NCBI GenBank assembly: GCA_022361455.1
Contig: JAKSAW010000010.1
Coordinates: forward strand, 1-63,059
Length of the DNA stretch: 63,059 nt
Direction: 5' to 3'
Origin: Pseudomonadales bacterium
GTDB lineage: Bacteria; Pseudomonadota; Gammaproteobacteria; Pseudomonadales; Ketobacteraceae
The number at the start of each line of letters is the position of its first letter. Position 1 is the first letter of the stretch. The position numbers were made by a program, and so were the translations under genes. This document shows, piece after piece, positions 36,077-46,559 of this stretch. The notes under the pieces were generated by a model. That model saw nothing but the letters and a program-made list of their open reading frames with translations, was not told the origin of the DNA and made no database searches.

Positions 36077-37015
36077 TTATCTCAAACGCTCAATTTCATT
36101 GGCTAACATTTCTCGTCCTTCGGTGTGAAGATATTGTAGGAATGTTTCTGCGATTACCGATTGCTGTTTTTGCCTGAGCCAAACAAAATACCAATTAGAT
36201 GTCACTGGCAGTTGTTTAACATTCAATACTGCTAACCCATCATCACCGCCGAAGGCCAATGAATGAACCGATAAAACCGACACACCCAAGTTCGCCATCA
36301 CAGCATGCTTGATGGCTTCGTTACTTTCAATGGTCATTTTCGTGTTAGGCTTGAGACCCTCTCGCTTTAAAAACTGCTCAAGAGCATGGCGAGTTCCAGA
36401 ACCTTTTTCTCGCATCAGAAACGGCTGCTGAAGTAACTCTTTAATATCTATATTTTTTTTCTTTGCAAACGGATGTGTTTGAGCAGCGATTGCAACCAAT
36501 GGATTGGGTAAAAACTCTATCCTATCGATATCAACATCTTCTGGAACATGACTAAATACGTAAAAGTCATCGCTTCCATCATTGAGTCTCTTCATTATCT
36601 GCTCGCGATTACCCACCTTAAACTGAATATCCACGTTTGGGTAGCGTTCGCAGAAAGGTCCCAACAAGTGCGGAATAAAATACTTAGACGTGGTCACCAC
36701 AGCTAGTTTCAGGGTTCCTGCCTTTAAGCCACGCATATCCGATAAATGCATATCAAGCCGCTGAAAGCTTTCAAGCACCTCTCTTGCAGTGGCTACAATA
36801 GCCAAACCAGCCTCAGTGAAAACCAAACGACGCCCAACTTGATCATAGATCGGCATGCCAATGGCATCGACTAGCTTTTTCAGCTGCATGGAAACAGTAG
36901 GTTGAGTCAGGTGTAGCGACTCCGCTGCAGCCTTGATACTACCGCCATCATAAACTGCTAACAGGATCTCTAGTTGTCGAATAGTACCGATACGAGCATG
37001 CAAACGCGATCCCAT
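36077..37015 (-). CDS. LysR-family regulator (CbbR/RbcR-like)
   Basis: 313 residues from ATG 37015, with a strong GGGAGG four bases upstream; a TTG at 37027 is in frame but unlikely. Winged HTH: IRQLEILLAVYDGGSIKAAA, LHLTQPTVSMQLKKL (about 10-50). The effector domain starts LKLAVVTTSKYFIPHLLGPFCERYP, wording usual in CbbR/CysB-like regulators that control CO2/bicarbonate or sulfur genes. It is divergent from the BicA-like carrier gene with a 526-base gap containing LysR-type palindromes, which strongly suggests that it regulates bicA and the following SLC13 gene. No RuBisCO gene is in the window. Effector unknown. Confidence 0.88.
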   Translation of the reverse strand: MGSRLHARIGTIRQLEILLAVYDGGSIKAAAESLHLTQPTVSMQLKKLVDAIGMPIYDQVGRRLVFTEAGLAIVATAREVLESFQRLDMHLSDMRGLKAGTLKLAVVTTSKYFIPHLLGPFCERYPNVDIQFKVGNREQIMKRLNDGSDDFYVFSHVPEDVDIDRIEFLPNPLVAIAAQTHPFAKKKNIDIKELLQQPFLMREKGSGTRHALEQFLKREGLKPNTKMTIESNEAIKHAVMANLGVSVLSVHSLAFGGDDGLAVLNVKQLPVTSNWYFVWLRQKQQSVIAETFLQYLHTEGREMLANEIERLR

Positions 37016-37181
37016 ACCACCTCCCAATATCTGAAGACTTTACAAGATTATATGAAACACAATCAAAGTTCTAAGGTTCATCAATAATAGCCAATTAACT
37101 TTACTACTCATAAGCATCCTCATTAGAAATAAAATCTATATATTTTTCAATTAGTTAAAACCAGCAGGGCCTCGAAAATCC

Positions 37182-37243
37182 GTTATCATAGATAACAATC
37201 TATCATTAAACTAAATATAATCTATTTTTATCTATCGATAAAA
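37182..37243. promoter_or_regulatory. LysR-type binding sites between lysR and bicA
   Basis: GTTATCATAGATAAC (37182-37196) is a perfect palindrome that contains TTA-N7-TAA, matching the T-N11-A LysR box and the TNA-N7-TNA CbbR box. A second palindrome TTTTATC-TATC-GATAAAA lies at 37226-37243. They lie about 40 bases apart, the usual spacing between repressor- and activator-sites of LysR operons. The rest of the 37016-37541 gap holds no gene that I can support. Confidence 0.55.
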
Positions 37244-37541
37244 TAGCTCAATATAGCGCCAATACGACAGCAAGGGGAGCTGAAACCTCACACGAGCCAC
37301 TAGCCAAATGGTCGCTTCTAGCCAAATCAGAGAGAGAGGAGGCGCAAAAGTTCAAGCTAGACCTTACGCCAGGCTCAACAATCTTGTGGCACCTCAATAG
37401 CAGCATCTTTAAGCAGCACATTGTGCAGTTTTGCAACCAGGATAAATCGAACATTAACCGTTAAGTGATTGTGCTTGTCTTGCTCTAATTTTGGTGTTCT
37501 ACGCGGAAACGAAAAAACATTATCGATTGGAAAGTAATTCT

Positions 37542-39200
37542 ATGGATATTCAGGGGCGCATTTTTAATTCCTTCAATCTAAGCAACTTACGTGGTGATAT
37601 TTTCGGTGGCCTCACGGCTTCTGTCGTATCCTTACCCATGGCGCTTGCATTTGGGGTCGCATCAGGTGCTGGTCCCGTTGCCGGTTTGTATGGTGCAATT
37701 TTGGTAGGACTATTCGCTGCGCTCTTCGGCGGCACCTCTACTTTGATTTCGGAACCGACCGGCCCGATGACGGTGGTAATGACAGCCGTTCTCACCACCA
37801 TGATGGCAGCTAATCCGGAAAATGGTTTGGCCATGGCGTTTACGGTGGTAATGATCGCCGGCTTATTTCAAATATTATTGGGGGTATTGAAGTTAGGAAA
37901 GTACATCACACTAATGCCTTATAGTGTGATATCGGGTTTTATGTCAGGGATCGGCATCATTCTTATCATTCTACAAATAGCCCCTTTCCTTGGTCAGCAA
38001 GCACCTGCCGGTGGAGTCACAGGAACACTTAGCGACCTGCCTTCGCTATGGGCAAACATCAATCCATTAGAGACGCTACTTGGTGCCGCATCACTAGCGC
38101 TGTTATTTTTGATGCCTAAAGCCTGGGCCCGAATCATTCCTCCACAATTAATCGTTCTAGTGGTGGGGACGCTTGTATGTTTCTTCCTTTTCAAAGACGC
38201 CGACATTCGAAAAATCGGTGAAATCCCACTCGGCTTACCAAGCATTACAGTACCTACTTTCACTCAAGACCAAATGATCACCATGATCTTAGATGGCATG
38301 GTTCTAGGAACATTGGGCTGTATTGATTCACTGCTAACAGCAGTTATCGCCGATAGCTTAACGCGCCAAGAGCATAAATCAGATAAAGAACTCATTGGCC
38401 AAGGCGTCGGTAATATCGTCTCTGGTTTGTTCGGTGGTCTACCTGGCGCTGGCGCAACCATGGGTACAGTAGTTAACATTCAAGCTGGAGCGAGATCCGC
38501 ATGGTCTGGGGTCACACGCGCAGTGGTTTTAATCGTAGTAGTGCTAGGCGCAGCGAATCTAACCCAACATATACCACTGGCGGTGCTTGCCGCTATCGCT
38601 ATTAAAGTTGGTTTCAATATTTTGGATTGGAGCTTTGTAAAACGCGCTCATAGAGTGTCGAGACAAGCCGCATTCATTATGTATGGCGTTATGCTGCTAA
38701 CTGTCTTCTTCGATCTAATCGTTGCTGTCGGCCTAGGCGTTTTCATAGCAAACGTGCTGACCATTGAACGGTTAAGCGAGTTACAAACTAAAAATGTGAA
38801 AGCAATAAGAGACGCGGGTGATGACGCGCTACTGACTACAGATGAAAAAGCAATTCTAGATAGCACCAATGAGCAAGTGGTATTAATTTACCTTAGCGGA
38901 CCTATGATTTTCGGTGTCTCAAAAGCGATCGCTCGAGAACAAAATACCATTAACCAATATAAAGCCATCGTGTTGGATTTATATGATGTCCCATTGATTG
39001 ACACAACCATCTCGCTAGCAATCGAGAACACCATAAAAGATGCGGTGGATTCTCAAAGAGAAGTGTTTGTTATTAAGCCTCACGATCAAGCAAAAACATC
39101 GCTGGAACGACTTGGTGTGTATCAAATAATACCCGCTGATCACGTCTGCAGTACAAGAGTTGAAGCGTTAGAAAAGGCTGCCGCCACCCTGGAATCATAA
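37542..39200 (+). CDS. SulP-family anion carrier, BicA-like (bicarbonate or sulfate uptake)
   Basis: 552 residues from ATG 37542 (GGAAAG seven bases upstream; ATG favoured over an in-frame start at 37491). The wording resembles cyanobacterial BicA (Na+/HCO3- symporter): LRGDIFGGLTASVVSLPMA, LISEPTGPMTVV, NGLAMAFTVVMIAGLFQIL and GKYITLMPYSVISGFMSGIG. The C-terminal STAS domain (about 440-545) has VVLIYLSGPMIFGVSKAI and the switch-like VPLIDTTISLAIEN. A Na+-dependent bicarbonate role is inferred from similarity; sulfate or another anion remains possible. The next gene starts two bases after the stop, so both are one operon, controlled probably by the LysR gene. Confidence 0.82.
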   Translation: MDIQGRIFNSFNLSNLRGDIFGGLTASVVSLPMALAFGVASGAGPVAGLYGAILVGLFAALFGGTSTLISEPTGPMTVVMTAVLTTMMAANPENGLAMAFTVVMIAGLFQILLGVLKLGKYITLMPYSVISGFMSGIGIILIILQIAPFLGQQAPAGGVTGTLSDLPSLWANINPLETLLGAASLALLFLMPKAWARIIPPQLIVLVVGTLVCFFLFKDADIRKIGEIPLGLPSITVPTFTQDQMITMILDGMVLGTLGCIDSLLTAVIADSLTRQEHKSDKELIGQGVGNIVSGLFGGLPGAGATMGTVVNIQAGARSAWSGVTRAVVLIVVVLGAANLTQHIPLAVLAAIAIKVGFNILDWSFVKRAHRVSRQAAFIMYGVMLLTVFFDLIVAVGLGVFIANVLTIERLSELQTKNVKAIRDAGDDALLTTDEKAILDSTNEQVVLIYLSGPMIFGVSKAIAREQNTINQYKAIVLDLYDVPLIDTTISLAIENTIKDAVDSQREVFVIKPHDQAKTSLERLGVYQIIPADHVCSTRVEALEKAAATLES

Positions 39201-39201
39201 T

Positions 39202-40974
39202 ATGGAGTGGCAGGGCTGGTTTTCACTTATCCTCACTCTTTCATGCTTGCTGATACTAGTACTAACGCCCGCTAGTCCACATATTGTGATGTTAGGGGCG
39301 TTAGTAATTTTAAGTATCTCAGGGGTGCTGGGTCCATCAGAGGTTCTACAAGGGTTTTCGAATCCCGGTTTAATCACCATAGCGGCCATGTTTGTAGTGG
39401 CAGCAGGTTTGAATTCATCTGGCGGAATCGAAATATTAGTTAGAAAGGCATTGGGACAACCGAAGCATTTACGTTCGGCGATGCTGCGCATATTTGCACC
39501 CGTTATTTTGCTCAGTGGATTCTTAAATAACACACCGGTCGTTGCCACTATGATTCCAGCAATCCGCTCATGGGCAAGGCGCATCAACATAGCTCCTTCT
39601 AAACTGATGATTCCACTAAGTTATGGTGCAATCTTAGGTGGTACTTTAACGCTAATTGGATCTAGTACTAATTTAATCATCAACGGCGAGTATCAAGCTT
39701 TAACGGGCGGGCCAGGCTTTCCCCTGTTCTTTGTGACGGTGATCGGTCTGCCAGTAACTATAGTTGCTGTGATATTTATGTGGCTTTGGTTTCCCAAGGC
39801 CCTTCCCGACCGACAAAAGAAATCACTGTTTGGGGACTTAAGAGAATTCACACTTGAAGTTAGTGTCACCAAGGGTGGGCCTCTCGTTGGGAAATCAATC
39901 GAGCAGGCAGGATTGCGCCATCTCCCCCGTATTTATCTTGTTGAAATTGAGCGGGACGGCGCTATCGTGACAGCTGTGCCCTCTGAAGAAATATTAAAAG
40001 GTGGAGATAGATTAGTATTCACTGGAGATACTCAAGCAATCTCTGATTTATTAAGAATAAATGGCTTATCTCCTTCGCCTGAAAATCAAGAAACTTCAAC
40101 TTTAGAAGTGGAACGAGCAGAAAGACGCTTAGTTGAAGCAGTTGTTTCACCCCACTGCGCCGCCATTGGCCAAGGTATAAGAGATGCGCGCTTTAGAGAT
40201 CGATATGGGGCGGTTGTATTGGCCGTTGCACGCAACGGCGAGAGGGTCGAAGGCAACTTAGGCACCGTGATTTTAAAACCTGGCGACACGCTGTTACTTG
40301 AAGCACGTCCCGCATTCGTCTCGCGGCAACGATATGCTAAGGATTTTTTATTAATTAATGATCTACAAACCGAATCACCACGCCATGAAAAAGCTTATAT
40401 CGCATGGACCATCCTAGCCGCAATTGTTGTATTGGCCGGAACAGGCATTATTAGTATGTTAAATGCGGCTTTGCTAGGTGCTTGCTTGATGGTAATCACA
40501 GGTTGTTGCTCTATCAACACAGCAGAACGCAGCTTGGATTTAAAAGTATTGATTACCATTGGAGCTGCGTTCGCTTTAGGGATGGCATTAAAGAAAACGG
40601 GAGTTGCTGAACTGATCGCAAACTCAGTGCTAACAGTCAGCGCGGGTGAAATCTGGCTAATGCTCGTTGTGGTTTATATTTGCGTATCAATATTAACAGA
40701 GGTCATCACCAACAATGGCGCTGCAATACTCATGCTACCCATTGCTCTCACTGTGACAGATCAGGCCGGTATACCCCACGAGCCATTTGTACTAGCCATT
40801 ATGATGGCTGCATCAGCAAGTTTTGCGACACCTCTCGGCTATCAAACCAACCTAATGGTTTATGGCCCTGGTGGTTATAGGTTTAGTGATTTCTTAAAGG
40901 TGGGGCTACCAATGAATTTCTTGGTCGGAATGGTAACGGTAGTCTTATTAATAGTTTTCTGGGACTTGAGCTGA
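39202..40974 (+). CDS. SLC13/DASS-type permease with two TrkA-C domains
   Basis: 590 residues. The N-terminal transport half has the typical LLSGFLNNTPVVATMIP and GTLTLIGSSTNLIINGEYQ hairpins; a cytoplasmic region (about 205-390) carries two TrkA-C (RCK_C) modules (VTKGGPLVGKSIEQAG and GDRLVFTGD; GTVILKPGDTLLLEA); the C-terminal half has the second hairpin set (ITNNGAAILMLPIAL and TPLGYQTNLMVYGPGGY). Similar proteins (SLT type) transport sulfate in algae; others transport di/tricarboxylates or arsenite. Substrate unknown. It is directly coupled to the BicA-like gene. Confidence 0.85.
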   Translation: MEWQGWFSLILTLSCLLILVLTPASPHIVMLGALVILSISGVLGPSEVLQGFSNPGLITIAAMFVVAAGLNSSGGIEILVRKALGQPKHLRSAMLRIFAPVILLSGFLNNTPVVATMIPAIRSWARRINIAPSKLMIPLSYGAILGGTLTLIGSSTNLIINGEYQALTGGPGFPLFFVTVIGLPVTIVAVIFMWLWFPKALPDRQKKSLFGDLREFTLEVSVTKGGPLVGKSIEQAGLRHLPRIYLVEIERDGAIVTAVPSEEILKGGDRLVFTGDTQAISDLLRINGLSPSPENQETSTLEVERAERRLVEAVVSPHCAAIGQGIRDARFRDRYGAVVLAVARNGERVEGNLGTVILKPGDTLLLEARPAFVSRQRYAKDFLLINDLQTESPRHEKAYIAWTILAAIVVLAGTGIISMLNAALLGACLMVITGCCSINTAERSLDLKVLITIGAAFALGMALKKTGVAELIANSVLTVSAGEIWLMLVVVYICVSILTEVITNNGAAILMLPIALTVTDQAGIPHEPFVLAIMMAASASFATPLGYQTNLMVYGPGGYRFSDFLKVGLPMNFLVGMVTVVLLIVFWDLS

Positions 40975-41090
40975 GCGGATCGACCCAGCGTATTTCATTG
41001 CGATAAAAACCCTGCGAAAGCCTGATTTTCGAATCGGTGCATTCACCCAATTAGCTAAACTTGCCAAATACTAGAGTTCGCTAAGGAAAG

Positions 41091-43088
41091 CTATAAAAAC
41101 GGGGCAATGATTAAACTAATCATCGCTAACACCTTAATTAATATATTTAACGCGGGACCAGACGTATCTTTAAATGGGTCACCAACGGTATCTCCAACTA
41201 CAGCAGCATTATGCGCATCAGAAAACTTGCCACCCAAGTTACCCTTCTCAATATATTTTTTCGCGTTATCCCAAACTGCACCGGCATTTGACAAGGTAAT
41301 TGCTAATAACATCCCTGCCAAAAGCGAGCCCGCTAACAAACCACCTACAGCTTCTGGCCCTAAACTAAACCCCACAACAATGGGAGAAGTAATTGCAAGC
41401 AACCCAGGTATAACCATGCGCTTAAGTGCAGCGTTCGTAGCGATCGCGGTACAACGCTCATAATCAGGTTTTGCTGTACCTTCCATCAACCCGGTGATCT
41501 CATGAAACTGGCGCCTAATTTCAACAATCATTTCACCTGCGGCATCGCCAACGGCTGTCATTGTCATTGAAGAAAACAAGAAAGGCAGCATACCACCCAA
41601 GAACAGACCAACTAACACTAATGGCTGATCAAGGCTGAGAGAAAAGTTTTCTGTGTGAATAGAAACGTTAGCAACAAACGCACTAATAACAGCAAGAGCA
41701 GCCAATGCAGCTGCACCAATAGCAAATCCTTTTCCAACCGCTGCCGTGGTATTCCCCAATTGATCCAATTGGTCAGTGATGGCACGGGTTCGCTCCCCCA
41801 TGCCTGCCATTTCAGCAATGCCCCCGGCATTATCGGCAATGGGCCCATAGGCATCGATGGCCATGATGATACCCACCGTAGCCAACATACCAACAGCTGC
41901 TAATGCCACACCATACAATCCGGTAAGATTGGTAGCTAGAATAATAACACCACCCAATGCAATGACTGGCACAGCAACTGATTGCATACCAACAGCAATA
42001 CCACTAATGATAACTGTTGCTGGTCCGGTCTGCCCGGCTTTTGCTATGCGTCTTACAGGTGTTTGTTCAGTGTAATAGTCCGTAACGGAACCAATAATCA
42101 CACTGCCAAGCGCCCCCACCAACAAAGTGTACCAGTAGGCAACGTCCAGATTTAATTGATTGACAACAATCCATGCCAAAGTGACGAAAATGATAACAGC
42201 ACTAAGCACACCAATTCTAAGAGCCACAGCAGGAGCCCTATCTGAAAACACTCTTACTAAACCAATACCAAGTACAGATGAAACTAAACCAGTAGCTGAA
42301 AGCGTTAACGGCAACATCATTAAGGTCTGTCGAATCTCATCTGAGGCCAGCGTTGTCAATGTTGCTGCAATTGCAATAGTTGCAATAATAGAGCTGCAAT
42401 AAGATTCAAAAATATCAGCCCCCATGCCTGCGACATCCCCAACATTATCACCAACGTTATCGGCTATTACACCTGGGTTACGTGGATCATCTTCCGGTAT
42501 TCCTTTTTCCACTTTACCTACTAAGTCAGCTCCAACATCCGCGCTTTTCGTATAAATGCCACCACCCACACGGGCAAATAAGGCAACCACGGAAGCACCC
42601 ATACCAAACCCATTTAAAGCAAATAAGGTTTGCGGATCGTGTTTGTAAAAATAGAACAGTAGTCCTAAACCTATTAAACCAATGCTTGCGATTGTCATGC
42701 CCATCACCGAACCACCAAAGAATGCTACCGAAAGGGCATCGGCTGCTGTTTTTTCTTTAGCTGCAAACGCCGTTCGAACATTCGCGCGGGTCGCAGTGTG
42801 CATACCAATAAAGCCAGCCAGACCAGAACAACCGGCACCAACAACAAAAGCAAGCGCAGTGTAGATATCAATAAACACAGAAAGGATAAAAGTGAGCAGT
42901 AGAACAAACACAAATAATATGGCGTACTCTTGGCGAATAAAAACCATTGCCCCCGAATGTATCGCTTCGGCTATTTCACGGGCAACACCATCGCCACCAT
43001 TCTGTTTGCAAACCATGCGATACACTAGCCAAGTTATCACTAAGCCAAAGACGCCAATTATAACTGCTGAAAACTCTGAATAGATCAT
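41091..43088 (-). CDS. hppA: Membrane-bound ion-pumping inorganic pyrophosphatase
   Basis: 665 residues, about 16 membrane helices. The PPi-binding loop is [11 protein letters not shown] followed by [20 protein letters not shown] (acidic DxxxDxxxD series), and the second acidic motif near the end is [20 protein letters not shown]. At the K+-determinant the sequence is [10 protein letters not shown], the Ala form of K+-dependent enzymes and not the Lys form of K+-independent ones. Whether H+ or Na+ is pumped cannot be decided by eye. It uses PPi energy for ion transport and stands alone, converging with the SLC13 gene; no ribosome site is obvious before the ATG. Confidence 0.95.
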   Translation of the reverse strand: MIYSEFSAVIIGVFGLVITWLVYRMVCKQNGGDGVAREIAEAIHSGAMVFIRQEYAILFVFVLLLTFILSVFIDIYTALAFVVGAGCSGLAGFIGMHTATRANVRTAFAAKEKTAADALSVAFFGGSVMGMTIASIGLIGLGLLFYFYKHDPQTLFALNGFGMGASVVALFARVGGGIYTKSADVGADLVGKVEKGIPEDDPRNPGVIADNVGDNVGDVAGMGADIFESYCSSIIATIAIAATLTTLASDEIRQTLMMLPLTLSATGLVSSVLGIGLVRVFSDRAPAVALRIGVLSAVIIFVTLAWIVVNQLNLDVAYWYTLLVGALGSVIIGSVTDYYTEQTPVRRIAKAGQTGPATVIISGIAVGMQSVAVPVIALGGVIILATNLTGLYGVALAAVGMLATVGIIMAIDAYGPIADNAGGIAEMAGMGERTRAITDQLDQLGNTTAAVGKGFAIGAAALAALAVISAFVANVSIHTENFSLSLDQPLVLVGLFLGGMLPFLFSSMTMTAVGDAAGEMIVEIRRQFHEITGLMEGTAKPDYERCTAIATNAALKRMVIPGLLAITSPIVVGFSLGPEAVGGLLAGSLLAGMLLAITLSNAGAVWDNAKKYIEKGNLGGKFSDAHNAAVVGDTVGDPFKDTSGPALNILIKVLAMISLIIAPFL

Positions 43089-43726
43089 AAAGTAAACTCA
43101 CTGGTGTTGCAGATCCGTTTCAACCCGCTGAAATCCCAAAACTCGAATTCCGCGATTTTATGGTGATTGAGTTACAGAATTATCATTAATTTCCCACTAT
43201 CAATTTGCTACAGATCAAGCACCCCGCTCAATGACCGCTAGAGACGCACATAAGGCTGCAAGTTTCATATAACAGCAATATAAATGCAGCCTAACTGCCA
43301 AAAGACAAACCCATGGACGTCACCAAAATCGATTTTGGGTTTGAAATTATTTGAACAGGGCAGCCTTTCAAGAGTGCACAAGACACTTATTTGCGCCCTC
43401 TATATGTGCAGCTAACAAACTCGTGGGTCTAGCTCTTACTTCAGTGATGTTAAACATGGAGAGAAGAATACAGATGTGGAATTAACCACCGTGAATCGAA
43501 TAAAAGTATCGCCCAAGCGCACCAAATGGGGATCCTCTAACTTTTACATCCCTTGGAAAAACGACAATGGGTAATGCGACGAAAGAAAGAAAACATAAAA
43601 GCAACCCATGTATACGCCCAACCACACAAAACAACATATCGCCCAACACTGGCGCGCTAATTGCTTTTAAGCGCACTCATGAATCGCATTTTGCTGTCGG
43701 CAAGCTCAACAAAAACTCTCCAATAA

Positions 43727-43767
43727 GGTGCACTTTTTTGACCCAAACAAACCATTATGGTGCACCA
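43727..43767. promoter_or_regulatory. NtrC-like sites upstream of nirB
   Basis: GGTGCAC with TGCACTTTTTTG (43727-43740) and the palindrome TGGTGCACCA (43758-43767) resemble NtrC half-sites. They lie 150-190 bases before the candidate sigma54 promoter of nirB. A further GCACCAAAACACTTC-like half-site occurs near 43824. The whole 43089-43965 gap (about 875 bases) holds no gene that I can support and is probably a long control region. Confidence 0.45.
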
Positions 43768-43917
43768 GATCAAGGCTGGCTATTCACCCCATATATATCA
43801 AGGGCTTTGAAATCCATCATTCGCACCAAAACACTTCATTTGCGAGATTTTAGAGTCAGGCACACTTATTGCTAAACGATGAATAGTAACTGTGAGAGCA
43901 GATGGTTAAATCAAAAG

Positions 43918-43933
43918 AGGCACCCACTTAGCG
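43918..43933 (+). promoter_or_regulatory. Candidate sigma54 promoter of nirB
   Basis: AGGCACCCACTTAGCG has GG (43919-43920) and GC (43931-43932) 10 bases apart and the GGCAC of the -24 element; the -12 (TAGC) is weaker. A transcript starting near 43944 would have a leader of about 20 bases before GTG 43966. Confidence 0.6.
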
Positions 43934-43965
43934 GGGGACTCTGATCATAAGTCGTGGAGTACACT

Positions 43966-46503
43966 GTGAGCAAAGAACGTATCGTCGTCATTGGTAACGG
44001 AATGGTAGGCCATAAGTTTCTAGAATCTTTTGCCAGCCAAGAGAGTAGAGACAACTTTGAGCTCACCACTTATTGTGAAGAACCTCGAGTAGCTTACGAC
44101 CGAGTTCAGCTATCTGCCTACTTTTCTGGCAAGACCGCTGAGGACCTCTCACTCGTAACGCCAGGCTTCTATGAAGACAACAACATCAACATACTTTTGA
44201 ATAGCAAAGCAGAAAGCATTGATCGCGAAGCTAAGAAAGTTACCTCTAGCGATGGAACTGAACTTGAATATGACAAGCTTATTTTAGCCACAGGCTCCTT
44301 TCCATTTGTTCCGCCAATTCCAGGCAAGGACCGCCCCCAGTGTTTGGTTTACAGAACCATTGAAGACCTGGAAGCCATTGAATCTGCAGCAGCCAAAAGC
44401 AAAGTAGGTGTGGTAGTCGGGGGCGGCCTTTTAGGTTTGGAAGCTGCTAAGGCACTTAAAGACTTAGGACTGGAAACTCACGTTGTTGAATTCGCTCCTC
44501 GCTTGATGGCAGTGCAAGTGGACGAAGGTGGTGGCGCACTACTTCGCACTATGATCGAAGAGCTAGGCGTGAATGTTCATACACAAAAGAACACGCAAAA
44601 TATTGCCGACGGTGAAGACTATGCTCTAAAAATGGAGTTCGCAGATGGCAGCACTTTAGAAACTGACATGATCGTATTTTCGGCCGGTATCCGTCCTCGT
44701 GATGAGCTAGCGCGAGAAGCTGGATTAGAAATGGGCGAACGTGGCGGCATTGTCATTAACAACTATTGCCAAACATCCGATCCTGACATCTATGCCATTG
44801 GTGAATGCGCGCTTTGGAATAGTCGAATTTTTGGATTGGTAGCACCTGGCTACCAAATGGCCGATGTTGCTGTTGATACTATCGCCGGGAAACTTGAGAG
44901 TGAATTTGCCGGCGCCGACATGAGCACAAAATTGAAATTAATGGGTGTTGATGTTGCTAGTATCGGTGATGCTCACGGCAACACACCTGGCGCACAGAAA
45001 TACTCCTATATTGATGAACACAATCAGGTTTATAAAAAGATTGTGGTCAGCGAAGACGGGAAACATTTACTAGGTGCTGTTCTGGTTGGTGATGCAGCCG
45101 AATATGGCACTCTTCTACAAATGATGCTCAATCAGATCGAGTGTCCAGAACATCCCGATTCTTTAATTTTACCTCAGCGAGACGGTGCAGCCCCAGCAGG
45201 TTTAGGCGTTGATGCCCTACCAGAGAGCGCTCAAATCTGTTCCTGTAACAACGTCTCTAAAGGTGATCTCTGCGGTGCCATTGCCGAAGGCGTTACTGAC
45301 CTAGGCGACTTAAAGGCATGCACCAAAGCTGGAACTAGCTGTGGTGGCTGTGCCGCATTAGTTGGCCAAGTGCTCAATTCAGAGCTCGAGAAACAAGGCA
45401 TCGAAGTTAAGAAAGATCTATGCGAACACTTTCCCTACAGTCGCCAAGAACTCTTTCATTTAATTCAAACTGAAGAAATCAAAACTTTTGATGAACTGCT
45501 AGAGAAATACGGCACTGGTCACGGCTGTGATATCTGTAAACCAACAGCAGGCTCAATTTTCGCTTCGGTTTGGAACGAACATATTATTGAGAAGCCATTA
45601 GCCGGTCTTCAAGATACTAATGACTACTACATGGCTAACATGCAAAAAGACGGTACTTACTCGGTAGTACCACGTGTACCAGGCGGAGAAATCACTCCAG
45701 AAGGACTCATTGCAATTGGTGAAGTCGCCAAGAAATATAACCTATACACCAAAATCACTGGTGGTCAGCGCATAGACTTATTTGGTGCGCAGGTTCATGA
45801 ACTACCTCATATTTGGGGTGAGCTTATTGAAGCGGGCTTTGAAAGTGGTCACGCCTACGGTAAAGCATTGCGCACAGTGAAGAGTTGCGTGGGCAGCACT
45901 TGGTGCCGCTACGGTGTTCAAGACAGTGTAGGCGCAGCCATAGATATTGAACAACGCTACCGCGGCATCCGCTCTCCGCACAAAATGAAGATGGCGGTTT
46001 CAGGCTGCACCCGCGAATGTGCCGAAGCACAGTGTAAAGACATAGGGATTATTGCAACCGAGAAAGGTTGGAACCTGTATGTATGCGGTAATGGCGGCAT
46101 GAAGCCAAGACACGCCGACCTGTTTGCTTCAGATCTAGATTACGAAACACTTATCAAATACATCGATCGTTTCATGATGTTCTACATCAAAACTGCCGAC
46201 CGTTTACAACGTACCTCTGTATGGATGGACAATATGGAAGGCGGCCTAGATTACCTTAAAGATGTGATCATCAATGACTCGCTTGGAATCTGCGCGGAAT
46301 TAGAGAAACAAATGGAGTACCTGGTAGGTACTTATCAATGCGAATGGAAAACGACTGTCGAAGATCCTGAGAAGCTTAAGCGCTTTAAGCACTTTGTTAA
46401 TTCTGATGACACCGACTCCAACGTTGTATTTGTCAATGAGCGCGAGCAAATTCGCCCCGCTACAACTGATGAAAAACGACGTTTAAACGTAGTGGCTGTT
46501 TAG
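43966..46503 (+). CDS. nirB: NADH-dependent assimilatory nitrite reductase, large subunit
   Basis: 845 residues. I chose GTG 43966, which has GGAG six bases upstream, over an in-frame GTG 12 bases earlier. N-terminal FAD/NAD domains: VVIGNGMVGHKFLE, VGVVVGGGLLGLEAAKAL. A BFD-like 2Fe-2S domain has CSCNNVSKGDLC and CTKAGTSCGGC. The siroheme/4Fe-4S domain has SCVGSTWCRYGVQD and the second cysteine pair in VSGCTRECAEAQC. Reduces nitrite to ammonium with NADH. The nirD gene follows after 56 bases. Siroheme synthase is not in the window. Confidence 0.96.
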   Translation: MSKERIVVIGNGMVGHKFLESFASQESRDNFELTTYCEEPRVAYDRVQLSAYFSGKTAEDLSLVTPGFYEDNNINILLNSKAESIDREAKKVTSSDGTELEYDKLILATGSFPFVPPIPGKDRPQCLVYRTIEDLEAIESAAAKSKVGVVVGGGLLGLEAAKALKDLGLETHVVEFAPRLMAVQVDEGGGALLRTMIEELGVNVHTQKNTQNIADGEDYALKMEFADGSTLETDMIVFSAGIRPRDELAREAGLEMGERGGIVINNYCQTSDPDIYAIGECALWNSRIFGLVAPGYQMADVAVDTIAGKLESEFAGADMSTKLKLMGVDVASIGDAHGNTPGAQKYSYIDEHNQVYKKIVVSEDGKHLLGAVLVGDAAEYGTLLQMMLNQIECPEHPDSLILPQRDGAAPAGLGVDALPESAQICSCNNVSKGDLCGAIAEGVTDLGDLKACTKAGTSCGGCAALVGQVLNSELEKQGIEVKKDLCEHFPYSRQELFHLIQTEEIKTFDELLEKYGTGHGCDICKPTAGSIFASVWNEHIIEKPLAGLQDTNDYYMANMQKDGTYSVVPRVPGGEITPEGLIAIGEVAKKYNLYTKITGGQRIDLFGAQVHELPHIWGELIEAGFESGHAYGKALRTVKSCVGSTWCRYGVQDSVGAAIDIEQRYRGIRSPHKMKMAVSGCTRECAEAQCKDIGIIATEKGWNLYVCGNGGMKPRHADLFASDLDYETLIKYIDRFMMFYIKTADRLQRTSVWMDNMEGGLDYLKDVIINDSLGICAELEKQMEYLVGTYQCEWKTTVEDPEKLKRFKHFVNSDDTDSNVVFVNEREQIRPATTDEKRRLNVVAV

Positions 46504-46559
46504 GCTAAACCACATAGATTTCAAATCTTTAAACTAAAAGAGCAGTTAGAGGACAACTC

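Noticed and set aside
37542..39200. Firm annotation as a sulfate permease
   Set aside because: The N-terminal half reads more like BicA; without an assay the anion is left open.
43567..43875. A 102-codon open frame on the plus strand upstream of nirB
   Set aside because: No ribosome site, odd amino-acid composition, and it overlaps the NtrC-like sites of a likely control region.
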